Source: Clostridium sp.
Lineage (GTDB): Bacteria; Bacillota; Clostridia; Clostridiales; Clostridiaceae
Direction of reading: 5' to 3'
Assembly (NCBI RefSeq): GCF_017888565.1
Contig: NZ_JAGHFX010000043.1
Span: 62,001 to 126,000, forward strand
Length of the DNA stretch: 64,000 bases
Position 1 is the first letter of the stretch; each line of letters opens with the position of its first letter. The notes under the pieces were generated by a model, which searched no databases, was not told the origin of the DNA, and was given only the letters and a program-made list of their open reading frames with translations. Positions 55,347 through 64,000 of this stretch are shown here, piece by piece. The position numbers and the translations under genes are program-made.

Positions 55347-56270
55347 ATGAATAAATTAGAAGTAAAAGATAAAAGATTTGAACTTGTAGATTCATCTACT
55401 TTAGATAGTGATTTAGTTGTAAGACCTAATATCAGTTATTGGCAAGATGCTTGGAGAAGGCTTAAAAAGAATCCAGTTGCTATGGGGGCCTTATTTGTAT
55501 TAGTTGCTCTTGTGCTAATGGCAATTTTTGCTCCAATAATAAGAAATATGGATTATCAAACTGTTGTAACAGAAAAGAAGAATTTATCTCCTAGTGGTGA
55601 GTTCTGGTGGGGAACAGACGCTATGGGAAGAGACCTGTTTACAAGAGTGTGGATAGGAACAAGAATATCAATAAGTGTAGCGTTGATGGCTACTGCAATA
55701 GATATAGTTGTTGGATGTTTATATGGTGGTATAGCTGCATATTTAGGTGGAATAGTAGACGAAATAATGATGAGAATAGTTGAGGTGTTAAATAGCATTC
55801 CATACCTAATAATTACACTATTGATCTTAGTTGTTTTAGGAAATGGATATTTTCAGTTAATGTTAGCTTTATGTCTAACGGCTTGGACTAGCACAGCAAG
55901 AATGATAAGAGGGCAAATTCTTCAATTAAGAGAAAGTGAATATGTTTTAGCAGCGGAGGCTTTAGGTGCATCTCCAATGAGAATAATTTTAAAGCACTTA
56001 TTACCAAACACAATTGGATTAATAATATTAGATGTTGCATCAACAATTCCAAGTGTAATAGTTTCTGAAACAATACTTTCATTCTTAGGACTAGGATTGG
56101 ATATTCCGGCATTTAGCCTGGGTTCACTATTATCAGCTGGACAACAAGCAATGGCATTTTATCCTTATCAATTATTATTCCCTACTATAATTTTATGTTT
56201 ATTAATATTATCATTTAACGTTTTAGGTGATGGTTTAAGGGATGCCCTAGATCCAAAATTAAGACAATAG
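55347..56270 (+). CDS. oppC: Oligopeptide ABC transporter permease
   Basis: 307 residues. N-terminal OppC_N segment (about 30-80, WRRLKKNPVAMGALFVLVALVLMAIFAPI), then the permease domain with WWGTDAMGRDLFTRVWIG and an EAA loop (YVLAAEALGASPMRIILKHLLPN). Six membrane helices. Short gaps to oppB and oppD show one operon. Confidence 0.94.
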   Translation: MNKLEVKDKRFELVDSSTLDSDLVVRPNISYWQDAWRRLKKNPVAMGALFVLVALVLMAIFAPIIRNMDYQTVVTEKKNLSPSGEFWWGTDAMGRDLFTRVWIGTRISISVALMATAIDIVVGCLYGGIAAYLGGIVDEIMMRIVEVLNSIPYLIITLLILVVLGNGYFQLMLALCLTAWTSTARMIRGQILQLRESEYVLAAEALGASPMRIILKHLLPNTIGLIILDVASTIPSVIVSETILSFLGLGLDIPAFSLGSLLSAGQQAMAFYPYQLLFPTIILCLLILSFNVLGDGLRDALDPKLRQ

Positions 56271-56284
56271 GAGGTATATAAGGT

Positions 56285-57331
56285 ATGGAGAAGTTAGTAA
56301 ATAAAAATGAATCAATTCTAGGTGTTAAGAATCTAAGAGTATCTTATCATACTTATGCAGGAGAGGTACAATCTGTTAGAGGGGTGTCCTTTGAGGTTGA
56401 TAGAGGCGAGGTATTAGCTATAGTAGGAGAATCAGGATGCGGAAAAAGTGTTACAGCTAGATCTATTATGGCATTAATACAAGCACCACAGGGGGAAATT
56501 AAAGAGGATAGTAAGATATTTTATAATGGAGAAGATATATTAACTTATGATAAAAAGAAAATTAGAGAATTTAGAGGTGGAGAATGTGCAATGATATTTC
56601 AAGATGCATTAACATCTCTTAATCAAACAATGAAGGTAGGTAAGCAAATAATAGAGAATCTAGTAGCTCATAGAAATATGGATAAGAAGTCAGCACGAGA
56701 AGAAGCAATAAAGATACTTGAATCTGTAGGAATACCAAATGCTGAAAAAAGGGTTGATCAGTATCCCCATGAATTTTCAGGTGGAATGAGACAGAGAGTT
56801 ATGATTGCAATAGCAGTTGCTTGTAATCCTAAAATTTTAATAGCAGACGAGCCCACAACAGCTCTTGATGTTACAATTCAAGCGCAAATACTTGAACTTA
56901 TTAATGAATTAAAAGACAAGCTTAATACAGCAGTAATATTGATTACTCATGATTTTGGAGTAGTTGCAGGAATGGCAGATAAAATTGCTGTAATGTATGC
57001 TGGACAAATTATAGAGCAAGGGGAAAAAAGAGAGATATTCTATGAGCCTAAACATCCATACACTTGGGCACTTTTAAATTCAGTTCCTAAGCTTGGATGG
57101 AAAGGAAAACAACTGCTAGATACAATAAAGGGAACCCCTCCTGACTTAATAGCACCACCAGAAGGATGTGCATTTGCAGCTCGTTGCAAATATTGTATGA
57201 ATATATGTTTAGAAGAAGAGCCAAAGGAATATTCATTTGGAGATACACATAAGACTAAATGCTGGTTATATAGTGAAGAGATTCCTGAGCATATCTTAGA
57301 GAAAATTGAGGAGGAAAGAAGAAATGGCTAA
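56285..57331 (+). CDS. oppD: Oligopeptide ABC transporter ATP-binding protein
   Basis: ATPase subunit of 348 residues. Walker A GESGCGKSVT (about 50-59), signature FSGGMRQR, Walker B ILIADEPTTALDV, H-loop ITHDFG. The C-terminal oligo_HPY region has four Cys (CAFAARCKYCMNIC), as in OppD/DppD proteins that bind an Fe-S cluster. AGGAGG precedes ATG. The stop overlaps oppF by 8 bases. Confidence 0.94.
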   Translation: MEKLVNKNESILGVKNLRVSYHTYAGEVQSVRGVSFEVDRGEVLAIVGESGCGKSVTARSIMALIQAPQGEIKEDSKIFYNGEDILTYDKKKIREFRGGECAMIFQDALTSLNQTMKVGKQIIENLVAHRNMDKKSAREEAIKILESVGIPNAEKRVDQYPHEFSGGMRQRVMIAIAVACNPKILIADEPTTALDVTIQAQILELINELKDKLNTAVILITHDFGVVAGMADKIAVMYAGQIIEQGEKREIFYEPKHPYTWALLNSVPKLGWKGKQLLDTIKGTPPDLIAPPEGCAFAARCKYCMNICLEEEPKEYSFGDTHKTKCWLYSEEIPEHILEKIEEERRNG

Positions 57332-58289
57332 TGAAGGAAATATAATTTTAGAAGTTAAGAATTTGAAAAAATACTTTAAACTTGGTAATAAAGAAATTTT
57401 AAAAGCAGTAGATGACGTTTCATTTGCCATAAAAGAAGGAGAAACCTTGGGATTAGTCGGAGAATCAGGATGTGGAAAGACAACTTGTGGAAGAACTGTT
57501 ATTGGAATGTATGATAAAACAGATGGAGAAGTTTTTTATAAGGGTAAATCAATAAATGGATTAAAGGGTAAAGCTAAAAAACAATTTAATAAAGAAGTTC
57601 AAGTTATATTTCAGGATCCTTATGCATCATTAAATCCAAGAATGACTGTTGCGGATATAATATCAGAAGGAATAGATATTCATGGTATAGCTAAATCAAA
57701 AGAGGATAAGGATAAAAGAATTTATGAATTACTAGAGCATGTAGGATTAAACAAAGAGCATGCAAATAGGTTTGTGCATGAATTCTCAGGTGGACAAAGG
57801 CAGAGAATAGGTATAGCTAGAGCTTTAGCTGTTGAGCCTAAATTCATTTTGTGTGACGAACCTATTTCTGCTCTAGATGTATCAATTCAAGCACAAATTG
57901 CTAACTTATTAATTAATTTACAAAAGGAATTAGGATTAACATATTTATTTATTGCCCATGATTTATCTATGGTTAAGCATATTTCAGATAGGGTAGCAGT
58001 TATGTATTTAGGTAGTATGGTTGAATTGGCTGAATCAGAAGAATTATTTAATAATGCTAAACATCCATATACAGAAGCATTAATGTCAGCAATTCCAATA
58101 GCAGATCCTGATATAGAAGAAAATAGGGAAAGAATTATGTTAGAGGGAGATGTTCCTAGTCCAATTAATACTCCAAAAGGATGTAAGTTCCAAGGTAGAT
58201 GTAGCAAATGTATGGAGATATGTAAAAATGAATACCCGGAATTCAAAGAAGTAGAAAAAGGACATTTTGTAGCATGTCATTTATATTAA
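57324..58289 (+). CDS. oppF: Oligopeptide ABC transporter ATP-binding protein
   Basis: Second ATPase subunit, 321 residues from ATG at 57324 (GAGGAGG 8 bases upstream). TTG at 57306 is in frame but lies upstream of that site. Walker A GESGCGKTTC, signature FSGGQRQR, Walker B FILCDEPISALDV, H-loop IAHDLS; C-terminal Cys-rich oligo_HPY region (CKFQGRCSKCMEIC). It forms a heterodimer with OppD. Translationally coupled to oppD. Confidence 0.94.
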   Translation: MANEGNIILEVKNLKKYFKLGNKEILKAVDDVSFAIKEGETLGLVGESGCGKTTCGRTVIGMYDKTDGEVFYKGKSINGLKGKAKKQFNKEVQVIFQDPYASLNPRMTVADIISEGIDIHGIAKSKEDKDKRIYELLEHVGLNKEHANRFVHEFSGGQRQRIGIARALAVEPKFILCDEPISALDVSIQAQIANLLINLQKELGLTYLFIAHDLSMVKHISDRVAVMYLGSMVELAESEELFNNAKHPYTEALMSAIPIADPDIEENRERIMLEGDVPSPINTPKGCKFQGRCSKCMEICKNEYPEFKEVEKGHFVACHLY

Positions 58290-58311
58290 TTAGATTTTAG
58301 GAGATAAATAC

Positions 58312-58665
58312 ATGAGAAAATTAAATGGAATAATAAATGATTTTATTAAATGTATGATTATTGGAAGTTTTATATCTTTAGCAATTATTTTGGGCGGGGG
58401 AATAATTTCATTAATAATATCGAAATTTAATTGGCAGCAGTCATTAAACATTGTAAGAAGTGCATTACTTATAATTGGACCGTTAGGAATGATTTTAGGA
58501 GCTATTTTAATACTAAGGAAAAGAGAGGAGAAGGAGCTATTATTTATTGATCAATGGAGAGAAAAGTATAGAGTATTTTCATATAAAATTGTTTTAATAA
58601 TAGTTAGTTTAATTGTTATTTTATATGGAGGAACTATAGATTGGATTATAATAAATCTAATATAA
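58312..58665 (+). CDS. Small membrane protein of unknown function, end of opp operon
   Basis: 117 residues with three hydrophobic helices (about 12-36, 47-66, 89-115). The N-terminus is basic and there is a basic loop (RKREEKELLFIDQWREKYR). No recognised family. It follows oppF by 22 bp with a TAGGAGAT ribosome site and precedes the operon terminator, so it is expressed with the permease. A role in the transporter is possible but not supported by sequence. Confidence 0.7.
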   Translation: MRKLNGIINDFIKCMIIGSFISLAIILGGGIISLIISKFNWQQSLNIVRSALLIIGPLGMILGAILILRKREEKELLFIDQWREKYRVFSYKIVLIIVSLIVILYGGTIDWIIINLI

Positions 58666-58699
58666 TAAATTGAATCATTTTATATTAATATTTGACTAT

Positions 58700-58729
58700 A
58701 AATCCCAACCTCTAAGGAGTTTGGGATTT
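58700..58729 (+). terminator. Intrinsic terminator of the opp operon
   Basis: 9-bp stem AAATCCCAA with TTGGGATTT, 12-base loop, T-rich tail. Confidence 0.8.
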
Positions 58730-58803
58730 TATTTGTTTTGATGAATATTAAATATAAATGAAAATATAATTATAGTATAAAGCAATTATTTGGGGAGATA
58801 TAT

Positions 58804-58986
58804 ATGATATTTAAGGCAATTGTTATACCAACTCCAAGAAGAGTTAGAAAATACGTGGAAAATAAAATAGACGAATTGACTTATGAAAGTATAACAAAAG
58901 ATAAAGTTGAAAATAAAGATTTAGAACATATTGATATGACAAAAGATACATTTAAAAATTTTGGATTATCTATTAGAATTTTTTAA
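58804..58986 (+). CDS. Small hypothetical protein, 60 residues
   Basis: Starts from ATG after TTTGGGGAG, a good ribosome site. Basic N-terminal part (TPRRVRKYVENKIDEL), acidic middle (KVENKDLEHIDMTKD), no membrane helix. Family unknown. Flanked by terminators at 58729 and 59117, so it has its own transcription unit, perhaps together with the 27-codon ORF that follows. Confidence 0.6.
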   Translation: MIFKAIVIPTPRRVRKYVENKIDELTYESITKDKVENKDLEHIDMTKDTFKNFGLSIRIF

Positions 58987-59001
58987 AAAGAAAGGACATA
59001 T

Positions 59002-59085
59002 ATGAATTTGATACTCAATTGTTTTACTCAGAGGAAATGTAAATTTACATATGTCTATTTTAATATTGAGATAAGGAATTTATAA
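59002..59085 (+). CDS. Possible 27-residue peptide
   Basis: ATG with AAAGGA 6 bases upstream, 15 bases after the previous stop. The peptide (MNLILNCFTQRKCKFTYVYF..) ends where the terminator stem begins. The tight fit between ribosome site, ORF end and terminator argues for a real product, but 27 codons can arise by chance. Confidence 0.3.
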   Translation: MNLILNCFTQRKCKFTYVYFNIEIRNL

Positions 59086-59086
59086 A

Positions 59087-59117
59087 AAAACCACCTGTTT
59101 CTATAACAGGTGGTTTT
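59087..59117. terminator. Intrinsic terminator
   Basis: Perfect 13-bp stem (59087-59099 with 59105-59117), A-run and T-run flanks. Confidence 0.88.
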
Positions 59118-59162
59118 AGGGGAGATATAATCTATATGCTAATATAGTTTGGGGGAACTATA

Positions 59163-59381
59163 TTAGTTATTTTCCAGATGTTTATCAATCAAATTTTGGA
59201 TTGTAGGGGTACATCTGTAGCCTCTGCATCCACCTGTGCAAGCTCCTGTTGCCTTAGAAACTTCTGCCACAGTATGGGCTCCGGCTTTGATTGCATCTTT
59301 TATTTTGGATCTTGGTATTGCCTTGCAAGTACAAACTTTAGTAATCTTATCAAGGACTTGTTCGTTTAAGTTATTTTCCAT
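59163..59381 (-). CDS. BFD-like [2Fe-2S]-binding protein
   Basis: 72-residue ferredoxin-like protein. Cys17-x-Cys19 pairs with a C-terminal cluster Cys48, Cys52, Cys57 (CTGGCRGYRC). The spacing of the second pair (C-x3-C-x4-C) differs from the CxxC of E. coli Bfd, so two of the three late Cys would complete the cluster. AGGAGG lies before ATG. Such proteins donate electrons in iron release or in oxidoreductase complexes; the partner is not nearby. Confidence 0.85.
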   Translation of the reverse strand: MENNLNEQVLDKITKVCTCKAIPRSKIKDAIKAGAHTVAEVSKATGACTGGCRGYRCTPTIQNLIDKHLENN

Positions 59382-59664
59382 TTAGTTTTCCTCCTATATT
59401 AAGAAATCGACTAAGGAAAATAAAGGGGATAAAAAATAAATTCAATGTTTATTCTTTATGCTTTTATTATATATTTATCAATAGGGAAAGTCAATACTAA
59501 TTGATAAAAATTATTAGTTAATTTTTAATCTCGAGAATAAACATTATATTTTTATTTTGTGTAAAATTTATTTAAATATTCTTAAATATAATCTTTTATA
59601 TTATTTTACTTTGTAGTAGAATATAATTATTATTAACATAATGATTATATTTATATTATTTCAT
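59382..59664. other. Intergenic, no gene seen
   Basis: About 280 AT-rich bases with divergent promoters. TATAAT at 59665-59670 is the likely -10 box of the T-box/ileS transcript. Confidence 0.4.
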
Positions 59665-59671
59665 TATAATA

Positions 59672-59945
59672 GTTAAAGACAGTGATTAGGAAAAGTACTT
59701 AATTAGATACTTTAAGAGAGTGACTGGTTGGTGGAAAGTCATAGAGAAGGTTAAGGAAAATCACCTAGGAGTTTGAGGCTGAAAGGTTTAAAATTACTGA
59801 TTAAGTTTTTCACGTTATCCTGCGTTAAGGGATAGAGTATGTTTGTACTCGAATTTAAAGGGTTTTTCATATTTAGTTATGGGGAACTTCTAACCTTAGG
59901 TGGTATAGCGAATAATCTTCGTCCTATTGGGCGGAGTTTTTTTTA
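59672..59945 (+). ncRNA. T-box riboswitch controlling ileS (isoleucine specific)
   Basis: The leader has the AGAG motif (59715-59720), a specifier loop with ATC (59760-59762, isoleucine codon followed by A), and the T-box core AGGTGGTATAGCG (59898-59910). A terminator follows (59917-59924 with 59929-59936, TATT loop, T9 run). Uncharged tRNA-Ile would pair with ATC and the T-box and prevent termination. The codon matches the gene downstream. Confidence 0.95.
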
Positions 59946-60113
59946 TTTAAATCTATATATATTTATTATTTTCTAGTTACCGTTAGCTAATGAATAATTA
60001 CTAAGCTATAGTTAATAATGTAAAATATAGATTTAAGATTAATAATTAGTAATAGGCATAACACTAAAGCAGCTAGCTTTTATATGAAGTAATCAATGGA
60101 AGGGAGTTAAAAT

Positions 60114-63100
60114 ATGTACAAAAAGGTTGAATTACCAAAAGGTTTTGTTGGTATGGAAAAAGAAGTAGCAGACCTTTGGAAAGAGAATAATGTCATTAAA
60201 AAGAATTTTGATATGAATCAAGATGGTGAATATTTTACATTTTATGATGGACCTCCAACAGCAAATGGAAGACCACACGTAGGACACGTTTTAACAAGAG
60301 TTATGAAGGATATTATCCCAAGATATAAGGTTATGAAGGGATATAAAGTTATAAGAAAAGCTGGTTGGGATACTCATGGATTACCTGTTGAACTTGAAAT
60401 TGAAAAGAAATTAGGTATTTCAGGTAAAGAGCAAATTGAAAGTTATGGAGTAGAAAAATTCGTAACTGAATGTAAAGAGTCAGTATTTACTTATGTTAAC
60501 ATGTGGGAAAAGATGACTAATCAAATAGGTTATTGGGTAGATATGGAAAAGCCTTATGTTACATATCATAATTCATATATAGAATCTGTTTGGTGGGCAT
60601 TAAGTCAAATGTGGGAAAAAGGTCTTTTATATAAGGGACATAAGGTAATGCCGTATTGCCCAAGATGTGGAACGGGTCTTTCTTCTCATGAAGTTTCACA
60701 AGGATATAAGGATGTAAAAGATTTAACAGCTATAGCTAAGTTCAAAGTTGAAGGCGAAGAAAATAAATATATTCTAGCTTGGACAACAACTCCTTGGACT
60801 TTACCATCAAACTTAGCACTATGTATTAATAAAGCTTATGATTATGTTGAAGCTAAAGTTGCAGATGAGATATTAATAGTTGCAAAAGAACTAGCTCAAA
60901 AAGTTTTAGGAGAAGACTACGAAGTAATTAAAGAGTTCAAGGGAACTGAGTTATTAGGAACTAAGTATGAAAGATTACTTCCTTTTGGTGAAGTTGAAGG
61001 AAAAGCTTTTGAAGTTATACATGGAGACTATGTAACTTTATCAGATGGTACTGGTATAGTTCATATAGCACCAGCTTATGGTGAAGATGATAGCATAGTT
61101 GCAAAGAAGAATGGAATTGGATTTATTAACTTAGTTGATGCAAGTGGTAACTTTGTAGAAGAAGTAACTCCTTGGGCAGGAAAGTTTGTTAAGAAGTGTG
61201 ACGAAAGCATTGTTAAATATTTAGAAGAAAATAATAAGCTATTTAAGGCTGAAAAGCATCTTCACTCATATCCACACTGCTGGAGATGTGACACACCACT
61301 TCTTTATTATCCAAGGGAAAGCTGGTTTGTTGCAATGACTAAGCTTAGAGATAAGCTTTTAGAAAATAATAATAAAATCAATTGGTATCCAGATAACATT
61401 AGAACAGGTAGATTTGGTAAGTTCTTAGAAAATGTTATTGATTGGGGTATATCAAGAGATAGATATTGGGGTACTCCACTTCCTATTTGGGAATGTGAAT
61501 GTGGCCATAAAGAATGTATAGGAAGTATAGCAGAGTTAAAGGAAAAAGGAATTAATGTTCCAGATGATATAGAACTTCATAAGCCATATATTGATAATAT
61601 TCACTTAAATTGTCCTAAGTGTAGCAAAGAAATGACAAGAACAGCTGAAGTTATTGACTGTTGGTTTGATTCAGGTTCAATGCCATTTGCACAATTACAC
61701 TATCCTTTTGAAAATAAAGAGCTATTTGAAAAGAACTTCCCAGCTCAATTTATCTCAGAAGCTGTTGACCAAACTAGAGGTTGGTTCTATACATTATTAG
61801 CTATTTCAACAGCAATATTTGATACTAATCCTTTTGAAAACTGTATAGTTTTAGGACACGTGTTAGATAAAAAGGGATTAAAGATGTCAAAGTCAAAGGG
61901 AAATGTTGTAGATCCATTTGAGGTTTTAGATGCACAAGGTGCAGATGCAACAAGATGGCACTTTTACACTGCAAGTGCACCATGGCTTCCAACAAGATTC
62001 TCTATTGATGATGTAGCAGAAGCTCAAAGAAAGTTCTTAAGCACTTTCTGGAATGTATATTCATTCTATGTGTTATATGCAGATTTAGATAAGTTCAATC
62101 CATTAGAATATAAAGATTTCAAATCAGAAAATGTAATGGATAAATGGATAATGTCAAAACTTAACACATTAATTAAAGATGTAGATAACAATTTAAATTC
62201 ATATCAAATAACTCAAGCTGCATTAATCATTGAAGAGTTTACGGATGAGTTATCAAACTGGTATGTAAGAAGAAATAGAGCAAGATATTGGTCAGAAGAA
62301 TTAACAGATGATAAGATTGGTGCTTATGTAACTTTATATAGAGTACTAACTACTTTAGTTAAAGTAGCTGCTCCGTTTGTGCCATTTATAACAGAAGAAA
62401 TTTATCAAAATTTAGTTGCTGGATTAGATAAATCTGCTGAAGAAAGTGTTCACTTATGTTCATGGCCAGTTGTAGATGAAACTGCTATTGATGAAAAGTT
62501 AGAGATGGAAATGGATTTAGCTTATACAATAGTTAAACTTGGAAGAAGTGCTAGAAATGGTGCTAATATAAAAAATAGACAGCCGCTTTCAAAGATGTTA
62601 TTATCAACAGATGCAATACCAGAATATTATGGTGATATCATAAAAGATGAGCTTAATATAAAGACAGTAGAGTTTGGTGCTGACTTATCACAATATGTTA
62701 ATTTTGAAATTAAGCCTAACTTACCTGTATTAGGTAGAGCCTATGGTAAGTTAATTCCAGGAATAAGAAAAGAAATAGCTTCAAGAAATCAAATGGAATT
62801 AGCACAAAAACTTCAAAATGGTGGTACTGAAACTATAGTAGTAGATGGAACAGAAATAGCTTTAAATAGTGAAAGTGTTTTAGTAACAATGCAAGGATTA
62901 GAAGGTTATGCTTTTGCTGGTGAAGGTGAAATAGGTGTTGTTTTAGATACAACTATTACAGAAGAATTAAAAGAAGAAGGACATCTAAGAGAAATAATAT
63001 CAAAGATACAGAACATGAGAAAAGAAAAAGGCTTTGAAGTAGCAGATAAGATTAAATTATTTGTTTCTGATAATGATATGCTAATAGCTGTTGTTAACAA

Positions 63101-63224
63101 ATATTCTGATGCAATAAAGAGAGAAACACTAACTCAAGAAATTGTTGTTAATGAAAAAGTAGATTATACTGAAACTGTTATAAATGGCGAAAAGTTAAAT
63201 ATGACAGTTAAAGTAGTGAACTAA
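60114..63224 (+). CDS. ileS: Isoleucyl-tRNA synthetase, type 2 (long form)
   Basis: Charges tRNA-Ile. 1036 residues: class I catalytic core with HVGH (55-58) and KMSKS (590-594), editing domain CP1 (about 200-420, [13 protein letters not shown]), Cys-pair insertions ([26 protein letters not shown]), anticodon domain from about 650, and a C-terminal extension. Length and [10 protein letters not shown] fit the IleRS2 class, which often tolerates mupirocin. Controlled by the upstream T-box; terminated at 63242. Confidence 0.97.
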   Translation: MYKKVELPKGFVGMEKEVADLWKENNVIKKNFDMNQDGEYFTFYDGPPTANGRPHVGHVLTRVMKDIIPRYKVMKGYKVIRKAGWDTHGLPVELEIEKKLGISGKEQIESYGVEKFVTECKESVFTYVNMWEKMTNQIGYWVDMEKPYVTYHNSYIESVWWALSQMWEKGLLYKGHKVMPYCPRCGTGLSSHEVSQGYKDVKDLTAIAKFKVEGEENKYILAWTTTPWTLPSNLALCINKAYDYVEAKVADEILIVAKELAQKVLGEDYEVIKEFKGTELLGTKYERLLPFGEVEGKAFEVIHGDYVTLSDGTGIVHIAPAYGEDDSIVAKKNGIGFINLVDASGNFVEEVTPWAGKFVKKCDESIVKYLEENNKLFKAEKHLHSYPHCWRCDTPLLYYPRESWFVAMTKLRDKLLENNNKINWYPDNIRTGRFGKFLENVIDWGISRDRYWGTPLPIWECECGHKECIGSIAELKEKGINVPDDIELHKPYIDNIHLNCPKCSKEMTRTAEVIDCWFDSGSMPFAQLHYPFENKELFEKNFPAQFISEAVDQTRGWFYTLLAISTAIFDTNPFENCIVLGHVLDKKGLKMSKSKGNVVDPFEVLDAQGADATRWHFYTASAPWLPTRFSIDDVAEAQRKFLSTFWNVYSFYVLYADLDKFNPLEYKDFKSENVMDKWIMSKLNTLIKDVDNNLNSYQITQAALIIEEFTDELSNWYVRRNRARYWSEELTDDKIGAYVTLYRVLTTLVKVAAPFVPFITEEIYQNLVAGLDKSAEESVHLCSWPVVDETAIDEKLEMEMDLAYTIVKLGRSARNGANIKNRQPLSKMLLSTDAIPEYYGDIIKDELNIKTVEFGADLSQYVNFEIKPNLPVLGRAYGKLIPGIRKEIASRNQMELAQKLQNGGTETIVVDGTEIALNSESVLVTMQGLEGYAFAGEGEIGVVLDTTITEELKEEGHLREIISKIQNMRKEKGFEVADKIKLFVSDNDMLIAVVNKYSDAIKRETLTQEIVVNEKVDYTETVINGEKLNMTVKVVN

Positions 63225-63241
63225 ATTAAAAAAGATTTAAT

Positions 63242-63275
63242 AAAGTTAGAAGTTTTTCATTAAACTTCTAACTTT
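63242..63275 (+). terminator. Intrinsic terminator of ileS
   Basis: Perfect 14-bp stem (63242-63255 with 63262-63275), T-run. Confidence 0.9.
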
Positions 63276-63278
63276 TTA

Positions 63279-63580
63279 ACTCTAGTTTATATTTTCAATT
63301 ACTATATAATTAAGTAGAGTATTTGGTTAAGTAATTAAAATAATTATTTAAGTAAAAGAAAATTTGAAGTAATATATATTATTTGATTTTTGCACAAGTT
63401 AAAAGATTCTAATTTTATTATTTGACAATATTTTTTGGGTTAATATTACATTTTTATTGTGAATATATAGTGAATTATTATAAAGAGAAACCTTGAATAT
63501 TGTATTAATTATTTGCAAATAGTATAATATATAGTTAGAATAGGATAAAAGATTAAAAAGAAAAATGGAGTGATGTTGGT
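63279..63580. other. Intergenic upstream of the LacI-type gene
   Basis: About 300 AT-rich bases. TATAAT at 63523-63528 is a likely -10 box; no operator palindrome or small gene was recognised. Confidence 0.4.
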
Positions 63581-64000
63581 ATGGCTACTTCTATAAAAGA
63601 TGTTGCTAGAGAAGCGGGCGTTTCAATTGCTACTGTTTCCAGAGTTTTGAATGATATAGATGTTGTAAATGAAGATACAAAGAAGAAAGTTTTAGACGCT
63701 ATAAAAAAACTTGGATATAGGCCTAATATAGTAGCAAGAAGCTTAAAGACGCAAAAGACAAAAACAGTCGGTATTTTAGTTCCGGATATTTCAAGCGGTT
63801 TTTATCCTGAAATAGTTAGAGGAGCAGAGGATGTTGCTAATATATATGATTATAATGTTATATTATGTAACTCTGATTTCGATGATGAAAAGGAAAAGGA
63901 ATATTTAAGAGTACTTAAAGAGAAAATGGTTGATGGAGTTATATATATGAGTTCATCATTACAAGAAGAAACTTTAAATATCATAAATGAATTAGATTTG
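63581..64000 (+). CDS. LacI family transcriptional regulator, CcpA-like (partial, C-terminus beyond the window)
   Basis: 140 residues are visible. N-terminal LacI helix-turn-helix (IKDVAREAGVSIATVSRVLN), hinge helix (RPNIVARSLKTQKT) and the start of the periplasmic-binding-like core (VGILVPDISSGFYPEIVRGAEDVANIYDYNVILCNSD). It is close to CcpA in this part, so a carbon catabolite role is plausible. Other LacI members cannot be excluded without the C-terminal half, where the HPr contact lies. The ATG at 63581 follows GGAG about 10 bases upstream. Confidence 0.85.
   Translation, partial: MATSIKDVAREAGVSIATVSRVLNDIDVVNEDTKKKVLDAIKKLGYRPNIVARSLKTQKTKTVGILVPDISSGFYPEIVRGAEDVANIYDYNVILCNSDFDDEKEKEYLRVLKEKMVDGVIYMSSSLQEETLNIINELDL

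Overview
The window is AT-rich chromosomal DNA of a spore-forming Clostridium (sensu stricto). The signs are: very AT-rich codons and intergenic DNA; strong AGGAGG-type ribosome sites; intrinsic terminators after most genes; a T-box leader for ileS; a PyrR-type leader for carAB; and a clostridial Csp/SleC spore-germination system. A tandem set of three secreted GH18 chitinases recalls the chitinolytic clostridia (C. paraputrificum is the species I know for this), but species cannot be fixed from the sequence alone. I found no tRNA, rRNA, CRISPR array, prophage or insertion sequence.

Layout. 1-5.9 kb: three GH18 chitinases on the minus strand (the first runs off the left edge). 6.6-10.2 kb: two tandem Csp-type subtilisin germination proteases. 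10.2-24.2 kb: housekeeping and membrane genes (YjiH-like carrier, AI-2E-family exporter, proBA, an ECF sigma/anti-sigma pair, a GNAT, a YdcF-like protein, a pair of tandem unknown small proteins, a purine permease, an SDR, a NatAB-like ABC exporter). 24.6-29.2 kb: carAB with an elaborate pyrimidine leader. 29.6-34.0 kb: a small unknown gene, a large glutamine synthetase and a MutS-like ATPase. 34.2-37.2 kb: murI, a STAS-like protein, cyclophilin, DUF3783 protein and an XRE/S24-like regulator. 37.3-42.6 kb: a double-headed Csp protease followed by sleC, the cortex hydrolase it should activate. 42.7-50.7 kb: an H-NOX chemoreceptor, a YkvI-like protein, a lipoprotein, a radical SAM protein, ComB, a probable Fur-controlled small RNA and a CAP-domain secreted protein. 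51.0-59.4 kb: an RlmI-like methyltransferase, a complete oppABCDF operon, small proteins and a BFD-like ferredoxin. 59.7-64 kb: T-box, ileS and the start of a LacI/CcpA-like regulator.

How genes work together. The Csp proteases and SleC form a proteolytic germination cascade: Csp cleaves the SleC proenzyme, and mature SleC then degrades spore cortex. All four Csp catalytic modules here keep Asp-His-Ser. The fused gene has two unusual translation features: its best Shine-Dalgarno sequence points to an AUA start, and there is a second in-frame SD plus GTG in the linker that could yield the second protease separately. The chitinases and the oligopeptide permease supply nutrients from outside the cell.

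Most interesting for follow-up: (1) the carAB leader, where a PyrR-binding hairpin overlaps the SD of a 33-codon leader ORF that ends inside the terminator hairpin, suggesting translation-coupled attenuation; (2) the translation architecture of the fused csp gene; (3) a Fur-box promoter driving a short non-coding transcript with CU-rich anti-SD motifs; (4) a mutually exclusive hairpin switch over the glnA ribosome site; (5) an H-NOX chemoreceptor whose haem-pocket residues match the O2-binding type.
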